Source of the DNA: Streptomyces vietnamensis
GTDB taxonomy: Bacteria; Actinomycetota; Actinomycetes; Streptomycetales; Streptomycetaceae
Reading direction: 5' to 3'
NCBI RefSeq assembly: GCF_000830005.1
Contig: NZ_CP010407.1
Location: 620,001-684,000, forward strand
DNA: 64,000 nucleotides
The notes under the pieces are model-generated. The model saw only the letters and a program-made list of their open reading frames with translations, was not told where the DNA came from and did not search any database. Of the stretch, positions 27,942 through 39,006 are shown piece by piece (positions within the stretch are counted from its first letter, which is position 1; each line of letters opens with the position of its first letter). The translations under genes and the position numbers were made by a program.

Positions 27942-29069
27942 ATGTACACAGCATCGTCCTCCGTGTCCGCCCCGCCCCGGCCGCAGCACCGCATCGTCCC
28001 CGCCGGCGCCGGACCGTACCTCGCCCCCGCGCCCCAGGTCGTCCGACCGAGGCGCTGGGCGGGCGGCACCGGTACCCAGCCGGTCAGCGGGCGAATCGAT
28101 CTGTCCGGCCCCCAGGGGGCGCAGCTGAAGACGGCGATCGCGTCGGTCCACCGGATCTGCCCGGAGTTCAACCCGGTGCAGGTGCTGCGGCGCAGCGGCC
28201 GTTCCGTACTGATCGTCGGGACGACCGGGCGGACCACGGCGGTCGCGAAGTGTTTACTGGACCACTCCCCCGCGTGGGTCGAGCGGTTCCGGCACGAGAT
28301 AGCGTCCTACCGCTCCTTCGTCCGTCACCGTCCGCCGGTGCGGGCGCCGCGGCTGATCGCCGCGGACCCGGAGAACTGCACGCTGGTGATCGAGCGGATG
28401 CCCGGACGGGCGGCGGCGCTGTCGCGCCATCCCGTCGAGGCCCCGCCCCGGGCGGACGTGCGGGCCGCGCTCGGTGCGATCGCCCGGCTCAACGCCTGGC
28501 GGCCGCCGGCCGGGACCTTCGACGCGCCGCTGGACTACGGCGCCCGGATCGCCCGCTACCACGAGCTCGGGCTCTTCACGGACCGGGACCGGGACGACCT
28601 GCAGAAGCTGCTGCACGGTCTGGCGCACGCGGGCGGCCGCCAGGGCATGGGTCAGTTCTGTCACGGTGACGCCCTGCTCTCCAACATCCTGCTCTCCCCC
28701 GCCGGGCCGGTCCTCGTCGACTGGGAGCACGCGGGCTGGTACCTGCCCGGCTACGACCTGGCGACCCTGTGGGCGGTGCTCGGTGACGCGCCGCTGGCCC
28801 GGCGCCAGATCAGTCAGCTCGCCCAGCAGGCGGGCCCGGCCTCCCGGGACGCCTTCCTGGTGAACCTGATGATCGTGCTGACGCGGGAGATCCGTACCTA
28901 CGAGACGGCGGTGCAGCGCACCATGAAGGAGGCTCCGCCGGCCGGTTCCGTGCCGGTGCCGTCGGGGGCGCTCGCGCCCGGTGAGGAACAGCGGCTGCTG
29001 CTGAGGCGGCTGCACGACGACTGCGCCATGGCACGGCGGGCCGTGCGCGCGGCGGTCGGGACGCGCTGA
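27942..29069 (+). CDS. phosphotransferase (APH/choline-kinase fold) protein
   Basis: Kinase-fold protein of 375 aa. The catalytic loop [10 protein letters not shown] and metal-binding motif VDWEHAGW are intact, as in aminoglycoside and choline kinases. An N-terminal tail of about 70 residues is Pro-rich and disordered-looking. The ATG at 27942 has GAAGGGA upstream. The substrate is unknown; resistance is only one option. Divergent from the NsdA/NsdB-type regulator across a 232-bp gap with two palindromes, which suggests joint control. Confidence 0.78.
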   Translation: MYTASSSVSAPPRPQHRIVPAGAGPYLAPAPQVVRPRRWAGGTGTQPVSGRIDLSGPQGAQLKTAIASVHRICPEFNPVQVLRRSGRSVLIVGTTGRTTAVAKCLLDHSPAWVERFRHEIASYRSFVRHRPPVRAPRLIAADPENCTLVIERMPGRAAALSRHPVEAPPRADVRAALGAIARLNAWRPPAGTFDAPLDYGARIARYHELGLFTDRDRDDLQKLLHGLAHAGGRQGMGQFCHGDALLSNILLSPAGPVLVDWEHAGWYLPGYDLATLWAVLGDAPLARRQISQLAQQAGPASRDAFLVNLMIVLTREIRTYETAVQRTMKEAPPAGSVPVPSGALAPGEEQRLLLRRLHDDCAMARRAVRAAVGTR

Positions 29070-29406
29070 AGGGGCGGGTCCGGCCGACCACACGGGGGCG
29101 GTGCGCCGTGGGCCCGGTGCCGACACACCGGGACGCGGCGCACCGGCTTGTCCCCGTCGGGGTATTCGCGGAAGTCCCCGAACTCCCCGAAGTCCCTTCC
29201 GACGGCCCTTCATTGGTCCACTCCAGTGACGCGTCCCAGGCCCGGGACCCGTCTCCGCGAAACTCCGCCTCATGGCCTCCATTGCCGCCCTGACGTGGGA
29301 ACTTCCGTTTGCGCGGGCGTGATTGACGGGACGTCCGGGAGCCGATACCCCTGTACGGGTTCGGCCCCGCACGCCCCCGTCTCACCCCCTGCCTCTGGAG
29401 GCCGCC
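29070..29406. other. intergenic region upstream of the amidase
   Basis: 337 bp without a gene. It holds near-identical short direct repeats (CCCCGAA/CCCCGAAGTCCC around 29176-29200) and a possible -35 TTGACG at 29323-29328 with GATACC at 29344, though the spacing (15 bp) is short for a housekeeping promoter. Confidence 0.35.
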
Positions 29407-31380
29407 TTGCTCCGTTCCACATCGCGCAGACGTCCGTCACCGATCCGTGTGCCGGGGGCGGTGGGCGCCCTGGCGTCCGCCGCCCTGCTGCTTCCGCTGC
29501 TGTCCGCCGCCCCGCCCGCCGGCGCCGACGTGCCCGAGGCGGGTGCCCTGCAGGGGCAGTTCGCGCGGGCGGCCGAGCGTCAGGGCGTGCCCGAGAGCGT
29601 GCTGCTCGCCGTCGCGTACCTGCAGTCGAGGTGGGACACCCACGGCGGTGCGCCGAGCGTGACCGGCGGCTACGGGCCGATGCACCTGACGGACGCGGTG
29701 ACGGCGCTCGAAGGGGCCGCTCCGCACCACTCCGAGGGCGAGGAGGACGCCCGCGGCGACTCCTCCCGTCCGGCCCGGACGGGCGCGGAGGTCCCGCTCC
29801 CCGCGCCGGAGCAGCTGCCCGAGCGGCTGCGGACCCTGGAGCGGGCCTCGGAGCTGTCCGGGATCCCGGCCGAGGAGCTGCGCACCGTACCGGCCGCGAA
29901 CATCGAGGGCGGAGCGGCGCTCCTCGCGGCGGCGCAGCGGGAGGCCGGGCTTCCGGCGAGCGCGGACCCGGCCGACTGGTACGGGGCGGTGGCGCGGTAC
30001 TCCGGTGCGGACGACTCGGCGACCGCGGCTACGTACGCGAACGACGTGTTCGACGTGATCAGGACCGGGGAGACGCGGACGACGGACAGCGGGCAGGTGG
30101 TGTCGCTCCCGGCGGCCCCGGCGGTCGCGCCCGCCACCGGCCAGGTGGACGCCCTGGGGCTCCGCCGGTCCGCCGCCGGCCCCGTGGAGTGCCCGGCCTC
30201 GGTGGCCTGCGAGTGGGTCCCCGCGCCGTACGAGGAGTTCGGCGACGGCGACTACGGCAACCACGACAAGGCGAACCGGCCCGTCTCCCAGTCGATCGAC
30301 TACATCGTGATCCACGACACCGAGGCCGACTGGAAGACCACCCTGAAGCTGGTGCAGGACCCGACGTACGTGTCCTGGCAGTACTCGCTGCGCTCCTCCG
30401 ACGGGCACATCGCCCAGCACGTGCCGCTGAAGGACGTGGCCTGGCACGCGGGCAACTGGTTCGTGAACGCCAAGTCGGTGGGCCTGGAGCACGAGGGCTT
30501 CCTGACCTCGCCGGACTCCTGGTACACGGAGGCGATGTACCGGTCGTCGGCGCGCCTGGTGCGGTACATCGCCGGGCGGTACGGCATCCCGCTGGACCGG
30601 CAGCACGTCCTGGGCCACGACAACGTGCCGGGGACGACGGCGTCCTCGATCAAGGGCATGCACACGGACCCGGGTCCGTACTGGGACTGGGCGCACTACT
30701 TCCAGCTGCTCGGCCGTCCGATCACCCCGAGCGCCGGTCCGCACGCGGGCGTGGTGACGATCCGTCCCGACTACGAGTCCCACCGGCCGGTCTACACGGG
30801 CTGTGTGACGGCGGGGCAGGCGTGTGTGCCGCACGGCAGCGGGGCGGTGCGCCTGCACACCGCGCCGAGCGCCGACGCGCCCCTGGTGAAGGACATCGGT
30901 CTGCGGCCGGGCGGGCAGGACTCCACCACCGGGGTCAACGACACGGGGGCGCGGGCCTCGACCGGGCAGAGCTTCGCGGTGGCGGAGCGCCGGGGCGACT
31001 GGACGGCGGTCTGGTACCTCGGGCAGAAGGCGTGGTTCGAGAACCCGGTGGAGGAGCCGACCGCGGTGAACGTACGGGGGCAGGTCCTGACGCCCCGGGA
31101 GGGTCTGGCGGAGGTGCCGGTGTACGGGCGGGCGTATCCGGAGGCCTCGGCCTATCCGGCGGGCGTGCCGGTGCAGTCGGTGTCGCCGCTGCCGTACAAG
31201 CTGCTCGCGGGTCAGCGGTACGTGGTGGGTGGCCGCACCCCGGGCGAGTACTACTTCGCGCCGGTGTTCGACCCGAGCGGGCACACGGTCGTCCGGGGTC
31301 AGGAGGAGTACTACCAGATCCAGTTCGGCCATCGGGTCGCCTTTGTGAAGGCCGCTGACGTGCGGGTTTCCCAGGGCTGA
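29407..31380 (+). CDS. exported N-acetylmuramoyl-L-alanine amidase with extra N-terminal domain
   Basis: Secreted peptidoglycan amidase of 657 aa. A Sec signal (basic start, then SAALLLPLLSAAPPAGA) is followed by a region like a lytic-transglycosylase fold (about 45-120, VLLAVAYLQSRW...GGYGPMHLTD), then an Amidase_2 domain (about 290-450). Its zinc ligands fit H303 in IVIHDTE, H about 361 in LEHEG and a third His/Asp in MHTDPG near 419-421. A C-terminal beta-rich region (about 470-657) may be a wall-binding SH3-like module. TTG start at 29407 with GGAGG 5 nt upstream. Confidence 0.85.
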   Translation: MLRSTSRRRPSPIRVPGAVGALASAALLLPLLSAAPPAGADVPEAGALQGQFARAAERQGVPESVLLAVAYLQSRWDTHGGAPSVTGGYGPMHLTDAVTALEGAAPHHSEGEEDARGDSSRPARTGAEVPLPAPEQLPERLRTLERASELSGIPAEELRTVPAANIEGGAALLAAAQREAGLPASADPADWYGAVARYSGADDSATAATYANDVFDVIRTGETRTTDSGQVVSLPAAPAVAPATGQVDALGLRRSAAGPVECPASVACEWVPAPYEEFGDGDYGNHDKANRPVSQSIDYIVIHDTEADWKTTLKLVQDPTYVSWQYSLRSSDGHIAQHVPLKDVAWHAGNWFVNAKSVGLEHEGFLTSPDSWYTEAMYRSSARLVRYIAGRYGIPLDRQHVLGHDNVPGTTASSIKGMHTDPGPYWDWAHYFQLLGRPITPSAGPHAGVVTIRPDYESHRPVYTGCVTAGQACVPHGSGAVRLHTAPSADAPLVKDIGLRPGGQDSTTGVNDTGARASTGQSFAVAERRGDWTAVWYLGQKAWFENPVEEPTAVNVRGQVLTPREGLAEVPVYGRAYPEASAYPAGVPVQSVSPLPYKLLAGQRYVVGGRTPGEYYFAPVFDPSGHTVVRGQEEYYQIQFGHRVAFVKAADVRVSQG

Positions 31381-33738
<2,358 letters not shown>

Positions 33739-33744
33739 GGAACG

Positions 33745-33780
33745 CCGAAGGCCTCCGGGACGGGCCCCGGAGGCCTTCGG
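33745..33780. terminator. terminator after geosmin synthase
   Basis: Perfect 15-bp inverted repeat (CCGAAGGCCTCCGGG and its complement), 6-nt loop, 7 bp after the geoA stop. It can also stop the convergent S4-protein transcript. Short GGATCGAC-type direct repeats follow at 33787-33816. Confidence 0.85.
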
Positions 33781-33821
33781 ATCAAAGGATCGACGGATCG
33801 ACGAATCAGGGGATCGGCGGG

Positions 33822-34187
33822 TCAGGGGCGTCGGCCGCGCAGTTCGTCGAGCTCGCGGCGCTCGCGCTTGGTGGGGCGTCCCGCGCCCCGGTCGCGCACG
33901 GCGGCGACGGCGACGTGCTCGCGCGGCGGCGGGGGCGGACTGTTGTCCACGTACGCCTCGGCGGCGACCGGCGGGCCGACCCGCTTGACGTGGAGCTCCT
34001 TGATCTCGACGATCCGCTCCCGGCCGCCGTGGTAGATCCGGACCTCGTCGCCGGGCTTCACGGCCTGGGCGGGCTTGACCCGCTCGCCGTTGACCTTGAC
34101 GTGTCCGGCCCGGCAGGCGGCCGCGGCCTGCGAGCGGGTCTTGGTCAGACGGACCGCCCAGATCCAGGCGTCGACGCGCGCGCTCAT
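33822..34187 (-). CDS. S4-domain RNA-binding protein (Hsp15-like)
   Basis: Protein of 121 aa. The S4 domain covers about residues 1-70 (VDAWIWAVRLTKTRSQAAAACRAGHVKVNGERVKPAQAV), as in Hsp15, which recycles stalled 50S subunits carrying nascent chains. The C-terminal tail is Pro/Arg-rich and ends in a coiled, charged stretch (PTKRERRELDELRGRRP) common to actinobacterial members. ATG at 34187. It follows the 166-aa hypothetical gene by 16 bp and may share its transcript. Confidence 0.85.
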   Translation of the reverse strand: MSARVDAWIWAVRLTKTRSQAAAACRAGHVKVNGERVKPAQAVKPGDEVRIYHGGRERIVEIKELHVKRVGPPVAAEAYVDNSPPPPPREHVAVAAVRDRGAGRPTKRERRELDELRGRRP

Positions 34188-34203
34188 CGGGCCCCGCCCC
34201 CCG

Positions 34204-34704
34204 TCAGCCCTGCTGGAACAGTTCGGCGGGCAGCGGCTTGAGCAGTGCGTACAGGTCGTCGGTGATCGGCCGGTCCCAACTGGCGATCGTCACGAGGACG
34301 TTGTCGCTGCGGTCGAACTGGACGCAGGAGATGCGGCTCTCGGAGAGCTTGAGGCGGCGCACGATGAGGAGGTTGTCGCCCTGCATGACGGGCATGTCCT
34401 CGGTGTCGAGGACCTCGACCGGCTCGTCGTTCTCCAGGGCGGCGAGGAGCTGCGCGACCTCGAAGGGGATCTGGCCGTCGGCGAGCTCGCGCGCCGGGGA
34501 GCCCTCGGGGAGGTTGCCGATGATCATCGCGGGTCCGCGGCCGCCGAACAGGTCGTAGCGGAGGAACACGCCCTGGCAGGAGCCGTCGGGTGCGGGCAGC
34601 AGACCGGCGCCGAGATTGCCGGGCCAGTCCCCCGGATCCATGGCCAGGACGTCGAAGTCCGGGCCCGCGGGTGTGGCGGCGCTGCGGCGGCGGAGGAAGG
34701 ACAT
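34204..34704 (-). CDS. conserved hypothetical protein, 166 aa
   Basis: Soluble alpha/beta protein of 166 aa, starting MSFLRRRSAA, with acidic and hydrophobic stretches but no motif I recognise. Codon use and spacing look genuine, and it is closely followed by the S4 gene. ATG at 34704 preferred; an in-frame ATG 9 codons upstream gives a basic non-conserved-looking extension. Confidence 0.65.
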   Translation of the reverse strand: MSFLRRRSAATPAGPDFDVLAMDPGDWPGNLGAGLLPAPDGSCQGVFLRYDLFGGRGPAMIIGNLPEGSPARELADGQIPFEVAQLLAALENDEPVEVLDTEDMPVMQGDNLLIVRRLKLSESRISCVQFDRSDNVLVTIASWDRPITDDLYALLKPLPAELFQQG

Positions 34705-35041
34705 ACGGCCATGGTACGTGCCCCGGCGCACGACGCGACGCGCCGGGCGGCCCCCTCCGGCCGGCCCCGTCCGCCGGGCCGCCGATCACCGTCCCGGTCG
34801 CCGTCCCGGTCGCGGACGGTGAGCCCGGCGGCGGCCCCGCTCACGGGCGGTGAGCGCGCTCGTGCCGCTCGTACGCGGCGGGCGACCGGTCGAGCCGGCC
34901 GGCGGACTCCCCCGGAGCTTCGGGCGCGCGGAGGGTCCGGAGGCCTCGGCGGTCACCCGGTGTGCCCTCCCGGTCACGGAGGGCACACCGTACTGCCGGG
35001 CTCGGGCGCCGACGTACGGCCGACGGGGCCGCCCGTGGCCG
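34705..35041. other. intergenic region with no recognised gene
   Basis: 337 bp between the 166-aa gene and the ACT-protein gene, both on the minus strand. It holds the terminator-like hairpin at 34958-34990 and otherwise only Arg/Pro-rich chance frames. Confidence 0.5.
34958..34990 (-). terminator. terminator after the ACT-protein gene
   Basis: Perfect 13-bp inverted repeat (CGGTGTGCCCTCC and its complement) with a 7-nt loop, 51 bp after the stop codon of the ACT-domain gene on the minus strand. Confidence 0.65.
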
Positions 35042-35452
35042 TCACCCGGCCGAGCCGGCCGACCGTCGCGAGAGCCGGTCCAGAGCGGCCAACGCCTCCT
35101 CCGCGCGGTCGTGTTCGACGAAGAGGTGGTCGTGGTGGAATCCGGCCACCACGTTGCAGCTCATGCCCGCCGCGGCGAGCTCGGTCGCGACGGCCGCGGT
35201 GAGCCCGACGGCGTCGAGCGCGGAGTGCACCCGGAGCGTGATCCGCCCCGCCACGTAGTCGTACGCGAGCCCGGCGGCGTCCGCCTCCTCCTGCCGTACG
35301 ACGAGGGTGAGGCCCTCGGGTTCGGCGACGGTGACGACGGGGGCGACCCCGGCCGGGGCGGGGCCGTCCACCGTGGTGAAGACGTAGCGGCCGGGGTCGA
35401 GTTCCGGGCGCATCCCGGCGAGGAGCCCGGTCAGGTCACGTTCCGCGTTCAT
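35042..35452 (-). CDS. ACT-domain protein
   Basis: Protein of 136 aa made of two small ACT-like halves: VVTVAEPEGLTLVVRQEEADAAGL and ITLRVHSALDAVGLTAAVATELAAAGMSCNVVAGFHHDHLFVEHDRAEEALAAL. ACT proteins bind amino acids and regulate enzymes; here there is no enzymatic partner in the gene. ATG at 35452. It ends a run of minus-strand genes that begins with the DUF35 protein, 20 bp after the thiolase, so it may be read with that operon. Confidence 0.8.
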   Translation of the reverse strand: MNAERDLTGLLAGMRPELDPGRYVFTTVDGPAPAGVAPVVTVAEPEGLTLVVRQEEADAAGLAYDYVAGRITLRVHSALDAVGLTAAVATELAAAGMSCNVVAGFHHDHLFVEHDRAEEALAALDRLSRRSAGSAG

Positions 35453-35472
35453 GGGGCTCAGGGTAGGCGGGC

Positions 35473-36639
35473 TCAGCCGGTGGGCGGGGTGTCCCCCACG
35501 AGCCACATGGAGAAGAACTGGGCGCCGCCTCCGTAGGCGTGGCCGAGCGCCCGACGGGCACCCTCGACCTGGTGGGCGCCGGCGTCCCCCCGTACCTGCA
35601 GGGCCGCCTCGGCGAAACGGATCATCCCGGAGGCTCCGATGGGATTGGTGGAGAGCACCCCGCCCGAGGGGTTCACGGGCAGGTCGCCGTCGAGTTCGGT
35701 CACCCCGGCCTCGGTGAGCTTCCAGCCCTCGCCCTCCTCTGCGAAGCCCAGGTTCTCCAGCCACATGGGTTCGTACCAGGAGAACGGGACGTACATCTCG
35801 ACGGCGTCGATCTGCCGCCGGGGGTCGGTGATGCCGGCCTGCCGGTAGACGTCGGCCGCGCAGTCCCGGCCTGCCCGCGGGGAGACGAAGTCCTTGCCGG
35901 CGAAGAGGGTGGGTTCGCTGCGCATCGCCCCGCCGTGCACCCAGGCGGGCGGCCGCGGCGCGCGGTCGGCGCCGGCGCGGTCGGTGAGGATCATGGCGCA
36001 GGCGCCGTCCGAGGAGGGGCAGGTCTCGGAGTAGCGGATCGGGTCCCAGAGCATCGGGGAGGCCTGGACCTTCTCCAGGGTGAGGTCGTGCTCGTGGAGG
36101 TGGGCGTACGGGTTCTTGAGCGCGTTGCGCCGGTCCTTGTACGCGACGAGGGAGCCGATCGTGTCGGGGGCGCCCGTGCGGCGCATGTACGCGCGCACGT
36201 GCGGGGCGAAGAAGCCGCCGGCGCCGGCGAGCAGCGGCTGCTGGAAGGGGACGGGCAGGGAGAGGCCCCACATGGCGTTGGACTCGGACTGCTTCTCGAA
36301 GGCGAGGGTGAGGACGGTCCGGTGCACGCGCGCGGAGACCAGGTTGGCGGCGACGAGCGCGGTGGAGCCGCCGACCGATCCGGCGGTGTGGACGCGGAGC
36401 ATGGGCTTGCCGACGGCGCCGAGCGCGTCGGCGAGGTACAGCTCCGGCATCATGACGCCCTCGAAGAAGTCGGGGGCCTTGCCGATGACGACGGCGTCGA
36501 TGTCCGCCCAGGTCAGCTCCGCGTCCGCCAGGGCGCGGAGGGCGGCCTCGCGGACGAGTCCGGCGATCGAGACGTCCCTGCGGGCGGCGACGTGCTTGGT
36601 CTGGCCGATGCCGACGATCGCCACGGGCTCCTTAGCCAC
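35473..36639 (-). CDS. thiolase-like lipid-transfer protein (Ltp3-like)
   Basis: Thiolase-superfamily protein of 388 aa. The C-terminal Gly motif reads NPSGGVLSTNPIGASG and the position of the nucleophilic Cys of true thiolases carries HTAGSVGGS with no Cys, so this is a non-condensing thiolase homologue, probably a C-C cleaving aldolase of the Ltp type. GTG start at 36639 with GGAAGGAGAA; it overlaps the preceding gene by 8 bp. Together with the next two genes it matches the mycobacterial Rv3521-ltp4-ltp3 order. Confidence 0.82.
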   Translation of the reverse strand: MAKEPVAIVGIGQTKHVAARRDVSIAGLVREAALRALADAELTWADIDAVVIGKAPDFFEGVMMPELYLADALGAVGKPMLRVHTAGSVGGSTALVAANLVSARVHRTVLTLAFEKQSESNAMWGLSLPVPFQQPLLAGAGGFFAPHVRAYMRRTGAPDTIGSLVAYKDRRNALKNPYAHLHEHDLTLEKVQASPMLWDPIRYSETCPSSDGACAMILTDRAGADRAPRPPAWVHGGAMRSEPTLFAGKDFVSPRAGRDCAADVYRQAGITDPRRQIDAVEMYVPFSWYEPMWLENLGFAEEGEGWKLTEAGVTELDGDLPVNPSGGVLSTNPIGASGMIRFAEAALQVRGDAGAHQVEGARRALGHAYGGGAQFFSMWLVGDTPPTG

Positions 36640-37690
36640 GGGGTTCTCCTTCCAGGACGGCGACGAGGTTCTGCTGGAGGCAGGGGCCCGAGGTCGCGTG
36701 GGCGAGGGCGCGGTCGGACTCCCCGCGGTGGATGCGGGCGGCGGCCTCGCCGAGCCGGATGAGGCCCGCGGCCATGACGGGGTTGGCGGCGAGGGCGCCG
36801 CCGGAGGGGTTGATCCGCACGCTGTCGTCGAGCCCGAGGGCCTTCCTCAGGACGACCTCCTGGGAGGTGAAGGGCGCGTGGAGTTCGGCGGTGTCGACGG
36901 GCCGTTCGAAGGCTCCGGCGCGTTCGGCGGCGAGGCGGGTGGAGGGCGAGTCGGTGAGGTCGCGGACTCCGAGGGAGTGGGCCTCGATCCGGTGGTCCAT
37001 CCCCCGGATCCAGGCCGGGCGCGCGCACAGTTCGCGGGCCCGGTCGCCGGCGGCGAGGATCACGGCGGCGGCGCCGTCGCCGATGGGCGGGCAGTCGCCG
37101 GTACGGAGGGGCTGGACGGCGTACCCGCCCTGGGGGCGGGCGCCGGCGAGCTGGGCGTGGGGGTTCGTGCGGGCGTCCTCGCGGCTGCGGGCGGCGATCG
37201 CGGCGAGGGCCGGTTCGTCGGTGTCCCCGGCGTCGACGAGGGCCTGGGCCTGGAGGGCGGCGAGGGCGACGGAGTCGGGCCAGAGCGGGGCCAGGTAGTA
37301 CGGGTCGAGCTGGCGGGTGAGGACGTCGCGGGCGGAGCCGGGCGAGGACTTGCCGTAGGAGTAGACGAGGGCCGTGTCGGCCTCGCCGGTGAGGAGCTTC
37401 ACCCATGCCTCGTAGAGCGCCCAGGCGCCGTCCGTCTCGACGTGGGACTCGGAGATCGGCGGCCAGGCGCCGACGCCGTCGAGGGCCATGGTGAAGGAGA
37501 AGGCGCGCCCGGCGAGGTAGTCGGAGGAGCCGGAGCAGGTGAAGCCGATGTCGGAGGCCTTCAGGCCGGTCTGCCGCTGCACCTCGTGGAGGACGGGCAT
37601 CACCATCTCGACCTCGGAGAGGTCGTCGGTGCGCCGCCGGTGGTCGCTCTGGGCGAAGGCGACGATCGCCACTTCCCTGGCCGTCGTCAC
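36632..37690 (-). CDS. thiolase-like lipid-transfer protein (Ltp4-like)
   Basis: Second thiolase-superfamily protein of 352 aa, distinct from its neighbour. It has the thiolase core (GFTCSGSSDYLAG, SHVETDGAWALYEAW) and the ending INPSGGALAANPVMAAG, again with the active-site Cys region altered (ETDGAWA) and no GHPxGxxG His. GTG start at 37690 overlaps the stop of the DUF35 gene (GTGA), with AAGGAG upstream. Such pairs of Cys-less thiolase homologues are usually bound to DUF35 proteins and act in retro-aldol steps of side-chain breakdown. Confidence 0.8.
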   Translation of the reverse strand: MTTAREVAIVAFAQSDHRRRTDDLSEVEMVMPVLHEVQRQTGLKASDIGFTCSGSSDYLAGRAFSFTMALDGVGAWPPISESHVETDGAWALYEAWVKLLTGEADTALVYSYGKSSPGSARDVLTRQLDPYYLAPLWPDSVALAALQAQALVDAGDTDEPALAAIAARSREDARTNPHAQLAGARPQGGYAVQPLRTGDCPPIGDGAAAVILAAGDRARELCARPAWIRGMDHRIEAHSLGVRDLTDSPSTRLAAERAGAFERPVDTAELHAPFTSQEVVLRKALGLDDSVRINPSGGALAANPVMAAGLIRLGEAAARIHRGESDRALAHATSGPCLQQNLVAVLEGEPRG

Positions 37691-38649
37691 AGCAGCTCCT
37701 TGTAGGTGTCGTAGTCGGCGTCGGGCTCGCCGGTGGGCCGGTAGTGGTCGGGATAGCGGCCGTCCTCGCTCCACACGGGTTCGACGCGCAGGCCCATGCG
37801 GACCTCGTCGTACGGGATGCCGGCGATGCGGCCGTGGAGGGCGAGCCCGGCGCCGTCGAGGGCGATGTGGGCGTAGACGTACGGGACCTCGATGTCCAGG
37901 TTCTTCGCCTTGATGTTGACGATGCAGAAGGTGGTGACGGTGCCGCGGGGGCCGACCTCGACCTGGTCGGTGGTGGCGACGCCGCAGGTGGGGCAGGCGC
38001 CGCGGGGAGGCACGTACACCTTGGCGCAGGAGGGGCAGCGTTCGCCGACGGTGCGGCGCTCGGCGAGCGCGTGCAGATAGCGGGTCTGGGCGCGGCCGGG
38101 GCTGTACGTGTAGTCGAGCCGGGCGGGGGCGACGATGCCGGTCACCGGGTTCTCGAACTCCCGGTCGTGCGGGGCGGGTTCGTGCGCCTCCGTGCTCTCG
38201 TACGGTTCGAAGCAGGCGATGTCCGTGATGGCGCCGGAGCGTTCGGCCGCCCAGCGGATCCGGACGCGCAGTCCGGTGCGGACGGCTTCGGGGCCGGGGG
38301 CGTCGAGGGCGTGGAGGAGGGCGGTGTCGGCGCCGTCGAGGCGGACGAGGACCCAGGCGAAGGGGGTCGCGAGGGGCTGCCCGGGGCGGGGCTCGGGGTT
38401 CCAGGCCCAGGTGGTGACGGTGCCGGTGGCGGCGACCTCGACGAGCTCGCGGAGCTCGGCGGCAGTGGCGGGGTCGTACTCGACGGGCGGGACGAGCACC
38501 TCACCGGCCTCGGTGCGCACGCCGAGGACGGTGCGCTCGCGCAGTCCGGTGAGGAAGGCGGACTGGACGGGGCCGAGGGAACGGGTGAAGGGGAACTCGA
38601 CGACGAGCGGGGCGCGGAGGGCTTCTGGCGGTGGGGTGACGGCTGTCAT
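37687..38649 (-). CDS. double DUF35 OB-fold protein with one zinc ribbon
   Basis: Protein of 320 aa with two OB-fold-like halves. The second half carries a CxxC...CxxC rubredoxin-like zinc ribbon (Cys 205, 208, 219, 222; CPSCAKVYVPPRGACPTCG) followed by an OB fold (about 230-300), the layout of DUF35 partners of Ltp aldolases. The N-terminal half (about 1-150) is a degenerate copy without the Cys residues. ATG at 38649 with AAGGAG upstream. It is the first gene of a three-gene coupled unit running into the two thiolase-like genes. Confidence 0.85.
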   Translation of the reverse strand: MTAVTPPPEALRAPLVVEFPFTRSLGPVQSAFLTGLRERTVLGVRTEAGEVLVPPVEYDPATAAELRELVEVAATGTVTTWAWNPEPRPGQPLATPFAWVLVRLDGADTALLHALDAPGPEAVRTGLRVRIRWAAERSGAITDIACFEPYESTEAHEPAPHDREFENPVTGIVAPARLDYTYSPGRAQTRYLHALAERRTVGERCPSCAKVYVPPRGACPTCGVATTDQVEVGPRGTVTTFCIVNIKAKNLDIEVPYVYAHIALDGAGLALHGRIAGIPYDEVRMGLRVEPVWSEDGRYPDHYRPTGEPDADYDTYKELL

Positions 38650-38706
38650 GGGACGGCTCCTTGGGTGGGGTGGGGGGCGCTGGTGCGGGCGCGGGCGTGG
38701 CGGCGC

Positions 38707-38784
38707 GGGTGCGGCGGCGCGGGCGGGTACGGGCGCGGGTGCGGCAGCGCGGGCGGGTGCGGGTGCGGCAGCGCGGGCGGGTGC
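38707..38784. repeat. 24-bp GC-rich tandem repeat
   Basis: Copies at 38737-38760 and 38761-38784 are identical (unit starts GGGTGCGGCAGCGCGGG). A third copy at 38707-38730 has two changes and is separated by 6 bp. Non-coding. Confidence 0.85.
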
Positions 38785-38812
38785 GAGCGCGGGGCCGCTG
38801 CGCGGGGCCTTT

Positions 38813-39000
38813 CCCCACCCCGCCCCTTCCCGAACTGGGGCTCCGCCCCAGACCCCGCGCCTCAAACGCCGACGGGGCTGAATTCAGCCCGTCCGGCGCT
38901 TGAGGACACGGCCGCAGGCCGTAGGGGGTCCGGGGCGGAGCCCCGGTTTGCCTGGGGTCCGGGGGCAGAGCCCCCGGTTTCGGGAAGGGGCGGGGTGGGG
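38813..39000. repeat. 188-bp nested palindromic element
   Basis: Perfect 22-bp terminal inverted repeats (38813-38834 and 38979-39000) enclose further inverted repeats: GGGGCTCCGCCCC-type blocks (38837-38849, 38932-38944, 38961-38975), an 11-bp pair with one mismatch around 38861-38871 and 38894-38904, and a central perfect palindrome GGGCTGAATTCAGCCC (38875-38890). Sequences of this kind are scattered through Streptomyces intergenic regions. It lies between two metabolic operons and could act as a terminator or barrier; it encodes nothing. Confidence 0.8.
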
Positions 39001-39006
39001 AGCACC

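Larger units (their letters stand above)
38650..39006. other. intergenic region filled by repeats
   Basis: 357 bp between the DUF35 and crotonase genes. Almost all of it is 24-bp GC-rich repeats (38707-38784) and a nested palindromic element with perfect 22-bp terminal repeats (38813-39000). No gene is visible. Confidence 0.8.

Noticed and set aside
36632..37690. Classical biosynthetic or degradative thiolase
   Set aside because: The nucleophilic Cys and the GHPxGxxG His are not present, so condensing/thiolytic activity is unlikely.
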